Part shown: piece by piece, positions 38,723-48,515 of the stretch
Numbering within the stretch: the stretch's first letter is position 1
Layout of the letters: each line of letters starts with the position of its first letter
Source: Candidatus Igneacidithiobacillus taupoensis
GTDB taxonomy: Bacteria; Pseudomonadota; Gammaproteobacteria; Acidithiobacillales; Acidithiobacillaceae
DNA length: 64,000 nt
Direction: 5' to 3'
Assembly: GCA_021375695.1 (NCBI GenBank)
Contig: JAEPKX010000001.1
Location: 124,001-188,000, forward strand
Program-made: the position numbers and the translations under genes
Notes under the pieces: generated by a model
The model's input: only the letters and a program-made list of their open reading frames with translations
Database searches by the model: none
Told to the model about the DNA's origin: nothing

Positions 38723-39003
38723 GATCTCCCCCTCTTTCCTGCGGGTAAAGAATCCCCCATAGAATCTCCATAAAGAGCTGGAGTATGGTGAATTTATGTT
38801 TTCACTCTACGTAAGTCCCAAACCACAATGCATCCAGAAAAAGCATTGGAAGAAGATCTACCCGATGTTCGTGGTGGCTGATCCTGCTGGATATCGAAAG
38901 CCATTTGCTGGGATTAAGAGGGTTGCACCTGGGCAGTAACGAGCGCCAGCAAATTGCTAAGTATTTCCCTGAGCTTGTTGCGTGTGATTGCCTGGCAGCG
39001 TAA

Positions 39004-39525
39004 TTACGACTCACCGCGAATCCGGGGCAACAACTGATTGAGGTTACAAGGGCGATGGCGATTATCCAGCTGCGGAATGATAAGTTGGACGATAGCAGTG
39101 CGCACGGCGCCCGTGGATCCTGGCAGGAGAAAAAACAAGGTTCCCGAGCACACCGCCGCTTGCGCACGGGATTGGAGGCTGCTGGTACCAATTTCTTGAT
39201 AGGACAGATACCGAAACAGCTCGCCAAAACCGGGGATCGGCTTACTGACCAGGGGCGCCATGGCCTCGGGACAAACATCGCGACCCGTCAGACCCGTACC
39301 CCCCGTGCTGACGACCACATCGATTCGGGGATCGGCAATCCAGTGTTCCATCTGGGCACGCAAGGCCAGGAGGTCGTCGGGGAGGATGCTGCGCTCGATA
39401 ATTTGGTGTCCGGCCTCCCGTAAGAGCGAAGCTGCCAGATCACCGGAGGTATCAGTCAGCGGGCTGCGGGTATCGGATGCAGTGAGAATGGCGATACCCA
39501 AAGCGTGCAAGGTTGGTTCCTCCAT
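39004..39525 (-). CDS. moaB: Molybdenum cofactor biosynthesis protein MoaB
   Basis: The 173-residue protein has the MoaB/MogA fold with [18 protein letters not shown] near the N-terminus, the molybdopterin-binding [11 protein letters not shown] in the middle and [11 protein letters not shown] near the end. It adenylylates molybdopterin, or assists in that step, in cofactor synthesis. The ATG shares one base with the ntrX stop, so it is the last gene of the def-fmt-rsmB-ntrY-ntrX operon. No other molybdenum gene is in the window, so the position is unusual. Confidence 0.92.
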   Translation of the reverse strand: MEEPTLHALGIAILTASDTRSPLTDTSGDLAASLLREAGHQIIERSILPDDLLALRAQMEHWIADPRIDVVVSTGGTGLTGRDVCPEAMAPLVSKPIPGFGELFRYLSYQEIGTSSLQSRAQAAVCSGTLFFLLPGSTGAVRTAIVQLIIPQLDNRHRPCNLNQLLPRIRGES

Positions 39526-40919
39526 CAATCCTCCAATTCACCATCACCCCGACGGTCGGTGCGCAGGGCGATGCCAAGGCTTTTCAATTTTCGGTACAAG
39601 TGGGTGCGTTCCAGACCTACCATTTCGGCCGTACGCGCAATATTCCAGTCGTTACGGGCCAGATGATACTCCAAAAAGGCCCGCTCGAAGCGTTCCCGTG
39701 CCCGTTTGAGGGTACCACCAAAATCTTCTTCGGAAACAGAATGCATGAGGCTCAGACGCTGATCCAGACCAAGGGCACCCTCCACCTCTTCGGCAGTGAC
39801 CTGGGGACCTTCACTCAGAATCAATAAACGTTCCACCAGGTTTTGCAGCTCACGCACATTTCCTGGCCAGGGATAATGGCGCAGGACCTCCAGGGCCTCG
39901 GGGAGAAATTCGCGACGCGCCAAGCCCTCGCGAAGGCTATGCCCGACCATGAATTCCTCCACCAAGGTAGGGATATCTTCCACCCGTTGGGCAAGGGTGG
40001 GCAGCCGCAGGGGCAGGGCATTGAGGCGATAAAAAAGATCCTGGCGAAACTGGCCTTGGGCCACGGCTTGCTGCAAGTCCCGGGCACTGGCAGCAATGAC
40101 CCGGACATCCACGGCCACTGGAGTGGTTCCACCAATCCGGAGAATCCGTCGTTCCTGTAACGCAGAAATCAGGCGGGCCTGGCTTTCCAGATTCATGTCG
40201 GCAATTTCATCGATAAAGAGGGTACCGCGATGGGCCATCTCCAGTCGTCCCCGCACCACCCGTCCCTCCTGCTCAGAACCAAAGAGTTCGACGGTGACGT
40301 TGGGCTGGGCAATGGCCGCGGCGCGCAAATCCACAAAGGGTCCTTGGGAGCGACGACTCTGTCCATGTAAGTACCGTGCCGCCACTTCCTTGCCCGTACC
40401 AGGCTCGCCTAGCAATAACGCCCAGGAATCCACAGCAGCCACTTTTTTGAGCTGATCGCGAAGTTGTACGATGACGGAACTATTGCCGCTGGGACGTTGG
40501 ACAACCCCGCTGTGCTCTCGCAGTTGGCGATTTTCCCGCTGCAGACGAAAAGCCTCCAGGGCATGGCTCACGCTCAATAGGGTCTTGTCGAGAGAAAGGG
40601 GTTTCTCAATAAAATCATAGGCCCCCAATTTGGTAGCTTGTACCGCCGCCTCAATACTGCCATGGCCGGACATCATCAGGACCGGTTGCTCCAGACCGGA
40701 CTGCGCCAAGCGCTGCAAAAACTGCAGACCATCCTCTCCCGGCATCCAGATATCCAGCAGGATCAGATCAAAAACGTCATTTTGCAAGAGCCGTTCCGCT
40801 TCTTCGGCACTTGCCGCCTGGCCGACACCGTACCCTTCATCATCGAGGATATCTGCCAGCGTACTGCGGATATCGGGCTCATCATCAACCACCAGAATCT
40901 GCAAGCCTTTGGCATTCAT
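39525..40919 (-). CDS. ntrX: NtrX-type response regulator of the AAA+ sigma-54 activator class, without GAFTGA loop
   Basis: The 464-residue regulator has a receiver domain (VVDDEPDIR, phosphoacceptor in [13 protein letters not shown]), an AAA+ ATPase (Walker [16 protein letters not shown], Walker [20 protein letters not shown]) and a C-terminal Fis-type helix-turn-helix ([21 protein letters not shown]). The sigma-54 contacting GAFTGA loop is replaced by a segment reading [19 protein letters not shown], so it probably does not remodel sigma-54 holoenzyme in the standard way. Similar loss occurs in other NtrX proteins. It is coupled to ntrY upstream and moaB downstream. Confidence 0.9.
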   Translation of the reverse strand: MNAKGLQILVVDDEPDIRSTLADILDDEGYGVGQAASAEEAERLLQNDVFDLILLDIWMPGEDGLQFLQRLAQSGLEQPVLMMSGHGSIEAAVQATKLGAYDFIEKPLSLDKTLLSVSHALEAFRLQRENRQLREHSGVVQRPSGNSSVIVQLRDQLKKVAAVDSWALLLGEPGTGKEVAARYLHGQSRRSQGPFVDLRAAAIAQPNVTVELFGSEQEGRVVRGRLEMAHRGTLFIDEIADMNLESQARLISALQERRILRIGGTTPVAVDVRVIAASARDLQQAVAQGQFRQDLFYRLNALPLRLPTLAQRVEDIPTLVEEFMVGHSLREGLARREFLPEALEVLRHYPWPGNVRELQNLVERLLILSEGPQVTAEEVEGALGLDQRLSLMHSVSEEDFGGTLKRARERFERAFLEYHLARNDWNIARTAEMVGLERTHLYRKLKSLGIALRTDRRGDGELED

Positions 40920-43147
40920 CAATGATCCTCCAGGGTATGGGGTGCCAGGGGAAAACGCATCCGAATTCTTGCTCCACCACCGGGACCCAGGTTACTGGCC
41001 TCGATCTGTCCACCATGCTCTTCGACAATGCGGCGAACAATGGCCAATCCCAAACCGGATCCCTTGGGCTTACTGGTAACATAGGGCTCAAAAACTCGCG
41101 CGAGGAGCTCCGCCGGAAATCCCGGTCCATCATCCTCCACCACCCATTCTAGCATCGGTGGCTGCATGCTGACATCCAGGCTCGTGCGAATCCAGATCTG
41201 GTGGTGCGCATTGCCAGCCTGCTCCTCCGCACCAAGGGCATCCAAACCGTTACGGAGCAAGTTGTTCAGAATCTGGCGGAAGCGATTGCTGTCAGCTCGC
41301 ATCATGGGTAACTGGGGACTCAGGTCGCAGTGAATCTGAACACCCCCGCCTTGTCCCCGATAGAGCTCGACCACATCCATGATCAAGACATTGAGGTCCA
41401 GCGGCCGCAGTTCCAGTCTGGGATTGCGGGCATAGTCGGAAAAAGCATCCACCAAAACCCGTAATGCCTCTACTTGATGGATGATGGTTCGGGTTGCCCG
41501 GTCCAGGGTTTCGCCCTCTCCCCCCAGCTGTTCCAGATATTTTCGGCGTAGGCGCTCGGCCGAAAGCTGGATAGGTGTCAGCGGGTTTTTGATTTCATGG
41601 GCCAGGCGACGCGCCACCTCGCCCCATGCTGCACTCCGTTGGGCCGCAACCAGGGGGCTGAGATCGTCAACGACCAGGACAAAGCCCGATTTTCCACTGT
41701 CTTCCCGAAACGATGCGCCATGCAGGAAAAGGGTCTGGGTTCCATCACTGCGTTCGACCAGAAATTCTCGCTGCATCTCTGTGCGGGGCTGGTGAATCCA
41801 TTCCTGGATCTCGGCCCAGAGTTCCGCCAATTCCGAAGAAACGCCGAGGTCGGGGAGCTCCCCATCGGGCAAGCGAAGGATATGCCGAGCCGCCTGATTG
41901 ATTTCGGAAACCGCTCCGGTATTGTCAAAAATCACGATACCACTCGATATTTGCGCCAGGATAGTCTCCAAATAATAACGTCGCTGTTCTGCCTCTTCCT
42001 GGGCACGGGCTGCCAGCTGTTTGGCGCGGGCTAATTGTCGGGTCATGTTATTGAAAGAGTGCAGCAGGACACCCAGCTCGTCATTGCTCGGGATGATCTG
42101 CAGCGGGATGAATTCTCCCCGGGCCACGGCCTGGGTCCCGGCCGCCAGACGGGCGATGGGGGCGGTGAGCCGCCGCGCCAACAGCAAGGCGATCCACACC
42201 GCGGACAAGACCGTGAGCAACAAGGCCACGGCCAGATTGAGCTGAAAAGCAGTCTTCATGGGAGCGCGCATGAGGGTGAGCTGACGGTAGCGATCAGCGG
42301 CGTTCTGGACAGCCCTTGCCGAGCGAGCAAATTGCTCCGGAATGATCTGCTCCACATAGAGTAAACGGTTGCCATGACCAAATTGTGGACTCATCACCGG
42401 GATCAGCACCCGCACCAATAGCTGCCCATCGGCATCGACCAATTTCACTACGGGATGATTACCCTGGATCGTCAGGAGTTCTTGCCGTGGCAGGCGGGGC
42501 ACCAGGGTAAGACTGTCGCTACTGGTGGCAATGATTCGATTGTTGCTCGAAAAAAGGGTGACGCTGCTCAGTCGAAACTGATCCCGCATTTGAATGACCG
42601 TGAGCACGGCGCTGCGGTCCGAGGCGCCGACCAGGGCCTGGGCAATGCTCTCTGCCGCCAGGAGGGTACTGCTTTGGTAGCGATGGATGCCCGCCTTGGC
42701 AACATCCACCGCCTGCTCCAGGGCGCTTTGCACGGCGCTATTGAGCCAGGAGTCGATCCCTTGATTGAGATAACGCCAGGAAAAGCCAAAAACCACTACG
42801 GCCGGCATCAGACTCAGGATGGTGATAATCACCACCATGCGTGTGGCCAGTTGACTCCCAACCTCCCCCCGTCGAATCTGCAGCAAAAGCCTGCCCAGGG
42901 CGATGAGCACGAGAATCAGCAACAGCAGCAGGATGGCCCCGGAACTCACCAGCATGGGGATAAACAAAGGGCTCAGCGGTCCCTGGATGCTGACAAAGAA
43001 GGTAAACAGCAAAAAGCCCAGGATCGCGACCACCAACAGCACTGCCCACCAGCGCGGGAAGACGCGATCGCTGGTTTCCCCGTTGCTTTGTCGTAACGCC
43101 TGCAGCCAGCGGCGTTGGGGGGAGGAATCTGCTTGTCGTTCGCTCAC
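40919..43147 (-). CDS. ntrY: NtrY-type sensor histidine kinase
   Basis: The 742-residue inner-membrane kinase pairs with NtrX. It has several N-terminal transmembrane helices (~35-130), a periplasmic sensor of about 160 residues, another helix near 290, HAMP (RRLTAPIARLAAGTQAVARGE), a PAS domain, and the HisKA motif RLAHEIKNPLTPIQLSAERLRRKY. The HATPase has LLRNGLDAL, DDGPGFP and GSGLGLAIV. GTG 43147 overlaps the rsmB stop (GTGA), so the 27 extra codons of the open frame upstream were excluded. NtrYX is linked to nitrogen, redox or envelope sensing in other proteobacteria; the signal here is unknown. Confidence 0.92.
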   Translation of the reverse strand: MSERQADSSPQRRWLQALRQSNGETSDRVFPRWWAVLLVVAILGFLLFTFFVSIQGPLSPLFIPMLVSSGAILLLLLILVLIALGRLLLQIRRGEVGSQLATRMVVIITILSLMPAVVVFGFSWRYLNQGIDSWLNSAVQSALEQAVDVAKAGIHRYQSSTLLAAESIAQALVGASDRSAVLTVIQMRDQFRLSSVTLFSSNNRIIATSSDSLTLVPRLPRQELLTIQGNHPVVKLVDADGQLLVRVLIPVMSPQFGHGNRLLYVEQIIPEQFARSARAVQNAADRYRQLTLMRAPMKTAFQLNLAVALLLTVLSAVWIALLLARRLTAPIARLAAGTQAVARGEFIPLQIIPSNDELGVLLHSFNNMTRQLARAKQLAARAQEEAEQRRYYLETILAQISSGIVIFDNTGAVSEINQAARHILRLPDGELPDLGVSSELAELWAEIQEWIHQPRTEMQREFLVERSDGTQTLFLHGASFREDSGKSGFVLVVDDLSPLVAAQRSAAWGEVARRLAHEIKNPLTPIQLSAERLRRKYLEQLGGEGETLDRATRTIIHQVEALRVLVDAFSDYARNPRLELRPLDLNVLIMDVVELYRGQGGGVQIHCDLSPQLPMMRADSNRFRQILNNLLRNGLDALGAEEQAGNAHHQIWIRTSLDVSMQPPMLEWVVEDDGPGFPAELLARVFEPYVTSKPKGSGLGLAIVRRIVEEHGGQIEASNLGPGGGARIRMRFPLAPHTLEDH

Positions 43148-44409
43148 CGACCCGGATCCCCTGCCTTTCGTATCAGGGCATAGTAGAAACCATCCATCCC
43201 GTCTTCTCCGGGAAGTCGTTGCCGACATCGGGGATCGGCAACGGGCAGCGCATCTTCATGACGGGCCAGAAAGGATCTTGTTTGCTCGGTATTTTCTTCT
43301 GGCAGCACCGAGCAGGTGCAGTACAGCAAGCGCCCACCAGGCCGCAGGAGGGGCCATAATGCCTCGAGCAATTGCGCCTGCTCTTGGGTCAAGGTGGGCA
43401 AATCGGGTTGCCGATGGAGGATATCCGGGTGGCGCCGGACGATGCCGCTAGCACTACAGGGAGCATCCAGGAGGATGGCATCAAAAGGGATTCCATCCCA
43501 ATACTCCTCTGGCCTTGCCGCATCGGCATGCAGGATCCGGGGCTGCTTCCGCAGACGCCGCAGGGCATCCTCCATGCGGGCCAGACGTGGTGCCGAGCGA
43601 TCCAGGGCGAGCAGATCCCGAGCCCCCCGGGCGAGCAGATGGGCGGTCTTGCCCCCAGGGGCAGCACAGGCATCCAGGATTCTTTCGCCCGGTTGCGGCG
43701 CCAAAAGCTCTGCGGCAAACTGCGCGGCGCCATCCTGGACCGTCACCCACCCTTCTTCCCATCCCGGCAAATCCCGAACGGGGATACTTCTGGGCAGTTG
43801 CAAGGCATCGGGCAAATCCGGAAAGGTGTCCGCCGCTATCCCCTGCTCCTGCAGCAGTTGCTGATAGTCTGTAGTCGCTACCCGCTCAGGATTGACCCGC
43901 AACCAGAGCGGGGGCTCTTGCAGATTGGCCTGGACAATGGCCGGCCACTGTTGTGGATAGGCCTGCTGCAGGCGCTGCAAGAGCCAGTCGGGATGACTGG
44001 CAGCCCAATCTGGTGCTGCAGTTTCCGGCTCTTCGCGGAGATAGCGGCGAAGTACCGCATTGACCAGACCCTTGGCCCAGGGTTTGTGTAACAACAGACT
44101 CGCATTGACCCAGTCATCGACCACGGCAAAGGATGGACGATGCCCATGACGTAATTCAAAGAGCGCCAATTGCAGCAGCGCAAGGACCTGGGGATCCTGG
44201 CGCCCCGCCCGCAGATAGCGGCGCAAAATTTCCTGCAAGTGCTGGCTCTCCCGAAGAGTACCACTGAGCAGCCACTGTAAGCTTGCCCGCTCGGCCCCCG
44301 TAAGCTGCGAGCGTTCCAAGCAAAAATCCAGACGTTCGCCGGCGAGCAGGCCCGGAAGAGCCAGCATGGCCGCCCGTCGCAGCCGTTCGCCCTGTACCCC
44401 GACGGTCAA
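43144..44409 (-). CDS. rsmB: 16S rRNA (cytosine(967)-C(5))-methyltransferase RsmB
   Basis: The 421-residue methyltransferase has an N-terminal NusB-like RNA-binding domain (residues ~5-140, with LLQLALFELRHG and VNAVLRRYLRE) and a Rossmann catalytic domain with LDACAAPGGKTAHLLA, LLDAPCSASGIVRRHPD and the catalytic-cysteine motif LLYCTCSVLPEEN. The start is a TTG overlapping the fmt stop (TTGA). It belongs to the def-fmt-rsmB operon. Confidence 0.96.
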   Translation of the reverse strand: MTVGVQGERLRRAAMLALPGLLAGERLDFCLERSQLTGAERASLQWLLSGTLRESQHLQEILRRYLRAGRQDPQVLALLQLALFELRHGHRPSFAVVDDWVNASLLLHKPWAKGLVNAVLRRYLREEPETAAPDWAASHPDWLLQRLQQAYPQQWPAIVQANLQEPPLWLRVNPERVATTDYQQLLQEQGIAADTFPDLPDALQLPRSIPVRDLPGWEEGWVTVQDGAAQFAAELLAPQPGERILDACAAPGGKTAHLLARGARDLLALDRSAPRLARMEDALRRLRKQPRILHADAARPEEYWDGIPFDAILLDAPCSASGIVRRHPDILHRQPDLPTLTQEQAQLLEALWPLLRPGGRLLYCTCSVLPEENTEQTRSFLARHEDALPVADPRCRQRLPGEDGMDGFYYALIRKAGDPGR

Positions 44410-45353
44410 GTCAGAACCTCGCCCACCTCCAGGCGATACCCGTGCAGGAATTCCGTACCCGAGATGCGACCTTTACCCGCCGGCTGGACCTCGGTCAAGA
44501 GCAGGCATCCCTGACCGCAGGCAATGATGGGTCCTTGGGCAGATAATTCCTGTACCTGCCCAGGTACCGTGGTGGCACTTTGGGCAAGGGCCTGGGCCGC
44601 CCAAATCCGCAATCCCTGTCCCCGAAACTGTGCATGGGCTACCGGATAGGGCACGAAGGCGCGAATCTTGCGCGCGATGGTGTTGGCATCCTCCTGCCAG
44701 GACAAGCGCGCCTCTTCCTTGCGGAGCTTTTTGGCATAGGTGGCGCGACCATGATCCTGGGGAATGGCCTCGATTGTTCCTTGCCAGAGGCGTTCCAATG
44801 CCTCGCCCAGGGCTTCCGCTCCCAGGATGGCGAGGCGATCATGAAGACTCTGCCCCGTATCATCGGGCAAGATGGGGGTTTTTCGAGTCCACAGTACGGG
44901 TCCCGAATCAAGCCCGGCTTCCATCTGCATGATGCTGATGCCGGTTTCGGTATCGCCGGCTGCCAGGGCTCTAACGATGGGTGCCGCCCCCCGCCAAGCC
45001 GGCAAGAGACTGGCGTGGACATTGATGGCCCCCAGGCGTGGCGTGTCGAGAATGCTTTGGGGGAGCAGCTGACCAAAGGCCACGACAATCAACAAATCGG
45101 GGTGGAGATCCTGGAGCCAGCGCAGGGTGTGCGGATCCCGGCAACTTTCCGGCTGCAGGATGGGCAGGGCCAGTTGCTGCGCCCGCTCCTTTACCGGGCT
45201 GGCTTGCAGCTTGCGTCCACGACCTGCGGGCCGATCGGGCTGCGTCATGATCCCGACCAGGTTCTCCCCTCGTTGCACGAGACCTTCGAGTACCACTCTG
45301 GCAAATTCCGGGGTACCCGCATAGACGATACGTCGCCCCTCAGACACGATCAC
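44406..45353 (-). CDS. fmt: Methionyl-tRNA formyltransferase (Fmt)
   Basis: The 315-residue enzyme formylates initiator Met-tRNA. It has VYAGTPEFA at the N-terminus, [28 protein letters not shown] (catalytic region) and [11 protein letters not shown], followed by the C-terminal OB-fold. The start is GTG 45353 or GTG 45347, both overlapping the end of def. It is coupled to rsmB downstream. Confidence 0.97.
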   Translation of the reverse strand: MIVSEGRRIVYAGTPEFARVVLEGLVQRGENLVGIMTQPDRPAGRGRKLQASPVKERAQQLALPILQPESCRDPHTLRWLQDLHPDLLIVVAFGQLLPQSILDTPRLGAINVHASLLPAWRGAAPIVRALAAGDTETGISIMQMEAGLDSGPVLWTRKTPILPDDTGQSLHDRLAILGAEALGEALERLWQGTIEAIPQDHGRATYAKKLRKEEARLSWQEDANTIARKIRAFVPYPVAHAQFRGQGLRIWAAQALAQSATTVPGQVQELSAQGPIIACGQGCLLLTEVQPAGKGRISGTEFLHGYRLEVGEVLT

Positions 45354-45843
45354 GCCGGCGCTTCTCGCTCTTGCGTCGAATCAAACCTTGCTTGAGGCGG
45401 GATAGATGGTCCACAAAAAGTATTCCATTGAGGTGATCGATCTCATGTTGCAAACAAACGGCCAAAAGCCCATCGGCCTCCAGCTCCAGGGTCCTGCCCA
45501 ACAGGTCCTGCGCCCTGACCTTGACCCGCTCCGCCCGTCGCACCGTTTCCAGAACACCCGGCACGGACAGGCAACCTTCCTTCATTTCTTCTTCACCCGA
45601 GCTCGCAATGATTTCCGGATTGACCAGGGTGAGCAGCTCATTGCGGTTTTCCGAAATATCAACGACGATGACCCGATGTGCAGCCGCCACCTGGGGCGCC
45701 GCCAGACCGATACCTGGGGCATCATACATGGTTTCGGCCATATCATCGGCCAATTTTTGAATTTCCCGGTCAATGCGGGATACCGGCTGGGCCAGATTCT
45801 TCAGGCGCGGATCCGGATACTCAACGATCTGCAACAGAGCCAT
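45340..45843 (-). CDS. def: Peptide deformylase (Def)
   Basis: The 167-residue metalloenzyme removes the N-formyl group from nascent proteins. Its three motifs are [16 protein letters not shown] (metal Cys) and QHEIDHLNG (metal His pair and catalytic Glu). The frame is open to 45930, but [14 protein letters not shown] from ATG 45843 is the family start. It is divergent from the LysM gene, with a 75-nt intergenic region. Confidence 0.97.
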   Translation of the reverse strand: MALLQIVEYPDPRLKNLAQPVSRIDREIQKLADDMAETMYDAPGIGLAAPQVAAAHRVIVVDISENRNELLTLVNPEIIASSGEEEMKEGCLSVPGVLETVRRAERVKVRAQDLLGRTLELEADGLLAVCLQHEIDHLNGILFVDHLSRLKQGLIRRKSEKRRRDRV

Positions 45844-45918
45844 GGCATCACCATTCTCGCAAAAAAGTCTATCTTGTACTAATACTATGGGGCGCGGAAG
45901 CCCTTTGGAGAAGAAATA

Positions 45919-46974
45919 ATGAGCAAACACCCAGCCCCCCTGGCTGCAGCCTTACTCCTGCTTGGTACCCTGATCCCGGCCATCAGCCAGGCGGCCCCCG
46001 ATACCAGCTCCCAAAGTGTTGCAAGCTATCTGGTTCGACCGGGGGATACCCTCTGGGGAATTGCGGCACGCTTCCTGAAAAATCCATGGGAGTGGCCCAG
46101 GCTCTGGCAGGCCAATCCACAAATCCATAACCCCAATCTCATTTATCCCGGGGATCAGATCCAGTTCTACCGGCTTGCCAATGGTACGCCCGCGGTGCGC
46201 GTCCTCTATCAGCTCGAACCCGCCCTGTCGGTGCATGCCATCCCCAGCTATCATCCAGGGGTGATCATGCCTTTTCTCCAGAGTCCTGCCGTCATTGCCA
46301 ATCCCCAAGCCTACGCAAAGCTACCTTATCTCGCGGAAGCCAGGGAGCACCGTCCCGTCTATACGGCCGATGATCGCCTCTATACCAGCGGCCTGGCTGG
46401 TGCTGCGCCTGGCACCCGCTATCACATTGTTCGCTTGGGTACGCCACTATACCGTTTGGGAGATTCCAGGCTCCTGGGTTATACCCTGCAGAACCTGGGG
46501 ACCGCCAAAATCGTTCGTGCGGGCAAAGAAGCCGAAGTGCAGATTACTTCGGCTCGCCGGGAAATCAGCCTGGGGGATCGTTTGGTTCCTGTCACCCAGG
46601 CCGCGACACCGCACTATTTTCCGAGCGCCCCAGAGCAGGCGGTAGCTGCGCGCATCGTTGCCAAAATGAATAACGCCGAGGAACTCACCGTTGGCCAGGT
46701 GGTCGTTCTGGATCAAGGTGCCAATGCCAAATTACAGCCGGGCAATGTGTTGGAGATCTATGATTCGGCGGAAATGGGCAAAAACGCGGTTACGGGCAAG
46801 AATTTTCCGTTGCCTCCTCGTAAAATTGGTACCTTGATGGTGTTTCGCGTATTTCCTGAGGTTTCCTATGCCGTCATCACCGCTGCCCAACGCGGCATTA
46901 CCCTGGGTGCAGACGTATACTATCCCGTGGCGGGACCGGCCGAACTTCGTGAAGAGGCCCAATTGACCCCGTGA
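45919..46974 (+). CDS. LysM domain envelope protein
   Basis: The 351-residue exported protein has a signal peptide ([19 protein letters not shown]), one LysM peptidoglycan-binding domain (about residues 37-84: [32 protein letters not shown]) and a long C-terminal beta-rich region of unknown function. This lysM gene next to dprA and divergent from def is a conserved arrangement in beta/gammaproteobacteria. A GGAGAAG ribosome site precedes the ATG. Its stop overlaps the dprA GTG. Confidence 0.9.
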   Translation: MSKHPAPLAAALLLLGTLIPAISQAAPDTSSQSVASYLVRPGDTLWGIAARFLKNPWEWPRLWQANPQIHNPNLIYPGDQIQFYRLANGTPAVRVLYQLEPALSVHAIPSYHPGVIMPFLQSPAVIANPQAYAKLPYLAEAREHRPVYTADDRLYTSGLAGAAPGTRYHIVRLGTPLYRLGDSRLLGYTLQNLGTAKIVRAGKEAEVQITSARREISLGDRLVPVTQAATPHYFPSAPEQAVAARIVAKMNNAEELTVGQVVVLDQGANAKLQPGNVLEIYDSAEMGKNAVTGKNFPLPPRKIGTLMVFRVFPEVSYAVITAAQRGITLGADVYYPVAGPAELREEAQLTP

Positions 46975-48053
46975 GCATCGTTCCGTGGCTTGCGCTGGCA
47001 CGTTGTCCGGGTCTTGGACCGCGCCGGCAGCGTCTTCTTTTGGAATATTTTGGTACGGCCCTGGCCTGTTTTGGGGCAGCCATACCCAGCCATATCGACG
47101 TGCCTGGCGAAAGTCGGGAGTGGCTACAACGGGACCCTGAGCTTTGTCTGCAGGAAGCCGATCGGCGTTGGCTACAGACTCCAGATCATGACCTTTGTAC
47201 TTGGTTGGATAGCGATTATCCCTCGCTGCTTCGACGGATTGATGATCCCCCCATGCTGCTTTTCCTTCGTGGTCAGCGGGCACGTCTGCAGGATCCTATG
47301 CTTGCCGTGGTTGGCAGTCGGCGGCCCACTCCCGTGGGCAGCGCTACGGCGCAGGCTTTTGCCGAAGAGCTCGGTAAGCAAGGGCTGGTCATAAGTAGCG
47401 GCCTAGCCCTGGGGATTGATGCCAGCGCGCATCAAGGAGCCTTGGCGACGGGGACTGTGGCCGTCCTGGGCACGGGCATCGACCTCATCTACCCGCGGGA
47501 AAATCTCCCCCTTGCCCGGCAAATTGTCCATCAGGGATTGATTCTCTCTGAACAGCTTCCCGGAACGCGTGCCCATCCGGGGTTATTCCCGCGTCGTAAT
47601 CGCATCATCAGCGGCATGAGCCTAGGCGTGCTGGTGGTGGAGGCATCGGAAAACAGTGGCTCCTTGATCACCGCCCGGCTGGCACTGGAACAGGGCAGAG
47701 AGGTTTTTGCCATCCCCGGATCGATTCATAGCCCCCTCTCCCGAGGACCCCACCACCTGATTCGCCAGGGGGCAAAACTGGTCGAGACAGCCCGCGATAT
47801 CCTGGAAGAACTGGGTCCACTGTTTGCTGCCAGCCAGCCCCCACAACGAGTCAGCCCAGTGGCCGCGCAGGACCCAAACGAGGAGCTCGTATTACGGGCC
47901 CTTGGCCACGAAACCTTGAGCAGCGACGAAATCGCCAGGCGGACCGGATTGACGCTTTCCGCGCTTTCGTCCATCCTCCTTGCCATGGAAATCCAAGGAT
48001 CTCTCGCCTCTTGTCCGGGGGGGCGCTTCTGCCGCCTGCCCAATTCCTGCTAG
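46971..48053 (+). CDS. dprA: DNA processing protein DprA (Smf)
   Basis: The 360-residue protein loads RecA on incoming single-stranded DNA during natural transformation. The Rossmann-like domain has AVVGSRRPTPVGS, SSGLALGIDASAH, TGIDLIYPREN and FPRRNRIISGMS; a C-terminal winged helix (EIARRTGLTLSALSSILLAMEIQG) follows. GTG 46971 overlaps the LysM gene stop. Its presence hints at, but does not prove, competence. Confidence 0.96.
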   Translation: MSIVPWLALARCPGLGPRRQRLLLEYFGTALACFGAAIPSHIDVPGESREWLQRDPELCLQEADRRWLQTPDHDLCTWLDSDYPSLLRRIDDPPMLLFLRGQRARLQDPMLAVVGSRRPTPVGSATAQAFAEELGKQGLVISSGLALGIDASAHQGALATGTVAVLGTGIDLIYPRENLPLARQIVHQGLILSEQLPGTRAHPGLFPRRNRIISGMSLGVLVVEASENSGSLITARLALEQGREVFAIPGSIHSPLSRGPHHLIRQGAKLVETARDILEELGPLFAASQPPQRVSPVAAQDPNEELVLRALGHETLSSDEIARRTGLTLSALSSILLAMEIQGSLASCPGGRFCRLPNSC

Positions 48054-48065
48054 GAGGTTCTCGCC

Positions 48066-48512
48066 ATGGAAGACGTCATCGACATCATCAGTTACCTGCT
48101 CGAGCATCTCGACGAGGATGACGGGGGGCAAGACCTGGAGATTGAAGATCAGCTGCGCGCGGCTGGTTACCCGGAGGAAGGTATCCAACGCGCTTTAGAC
48201 TGGATGGATGGTTTTGAAGAAGACGGAAGCCTGGCCAATAGTCAGTTTGCCTTGCGCAGCTATCATCCCCGGGAAACCCAGCGCTTGTCCGTAGCTACCC
48301 GCGGTCAGCTCAATGAGTGGGAACGCCTGGGGGTCATCAGTAGCACCATGCGGGAACGAATCATCGATCGACTCTTTGCTTTGGAACTGGACGATGCCGA
48401 CCTGGAGACCCTGGATTGGGTCGCTTTCCTGGTCATGGTCAATGAGGAGGGCCCCGAAAGTCAGTGGATGGACCATCTTCTCAATGCGGATGGTCAGCGG
48501 ATCCTGCACTGA
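48066..48512 (+). CDS. smg: Smg family protein (DUF494)
   Basis: The 148-residue acidic protein has the Smg signature: MEDVIDIISYLLEHL at the start, ALDWMDGF in the middle, and RLFALELDDADLETLDWVAFLVM near the end. Its function is unknown; the dprA-smg-topA order is widely conserved. A GGAGG site precedes the ATG and topA follows after 3 nt. Confidence 0.95.
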   Translation: MEDVIDIISYLLEHLDEDDGGQDLEIEDQLRAAGYPEEGIQRALDWMDGFEEDGSLANSQFALRSYHPRETQRLSVATRGQLNEWERLGVISSTMRERIIDRLFALELDDADLETLDWVAFLVMVNEEGPESQWMDHLLNADGQRILH

Positions 48513-48515
48513 CCC

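Larger units (their letters stand above)
38579..39003. other. 425-nt stretch without a convincing gene; promoter side of the zinc-ribbon cluster
   Basis: The left part (38579-38740) is the leader and promoter region of the zinc-ribbon cluster. The right part (38740-39003) lies behind moaB. On the plus strand it holds an ATG-initiated 47-codon frame (38796-38939) and a 62-codon frame without ATG (38815-39003, ending at TAA 39001). Neither resembles a protein I know, and they could be remnants. A 9-bp inverted repeat (ATTTGCTGG at 38903, CCAGCAAAT at 38946) has a 34-nt loop. No clear intrinsic terminator for the moaB operon is visible. Confidence 0.5.

Noticed and set aside
38802-39278. 158-codon minus-strand open frame across the moaB 3' end
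   Set aside because: It overlaps moaB in another frame, is rich in Cys/Ser/Pro/Arg as shadow frames are, and has no ribosome site.
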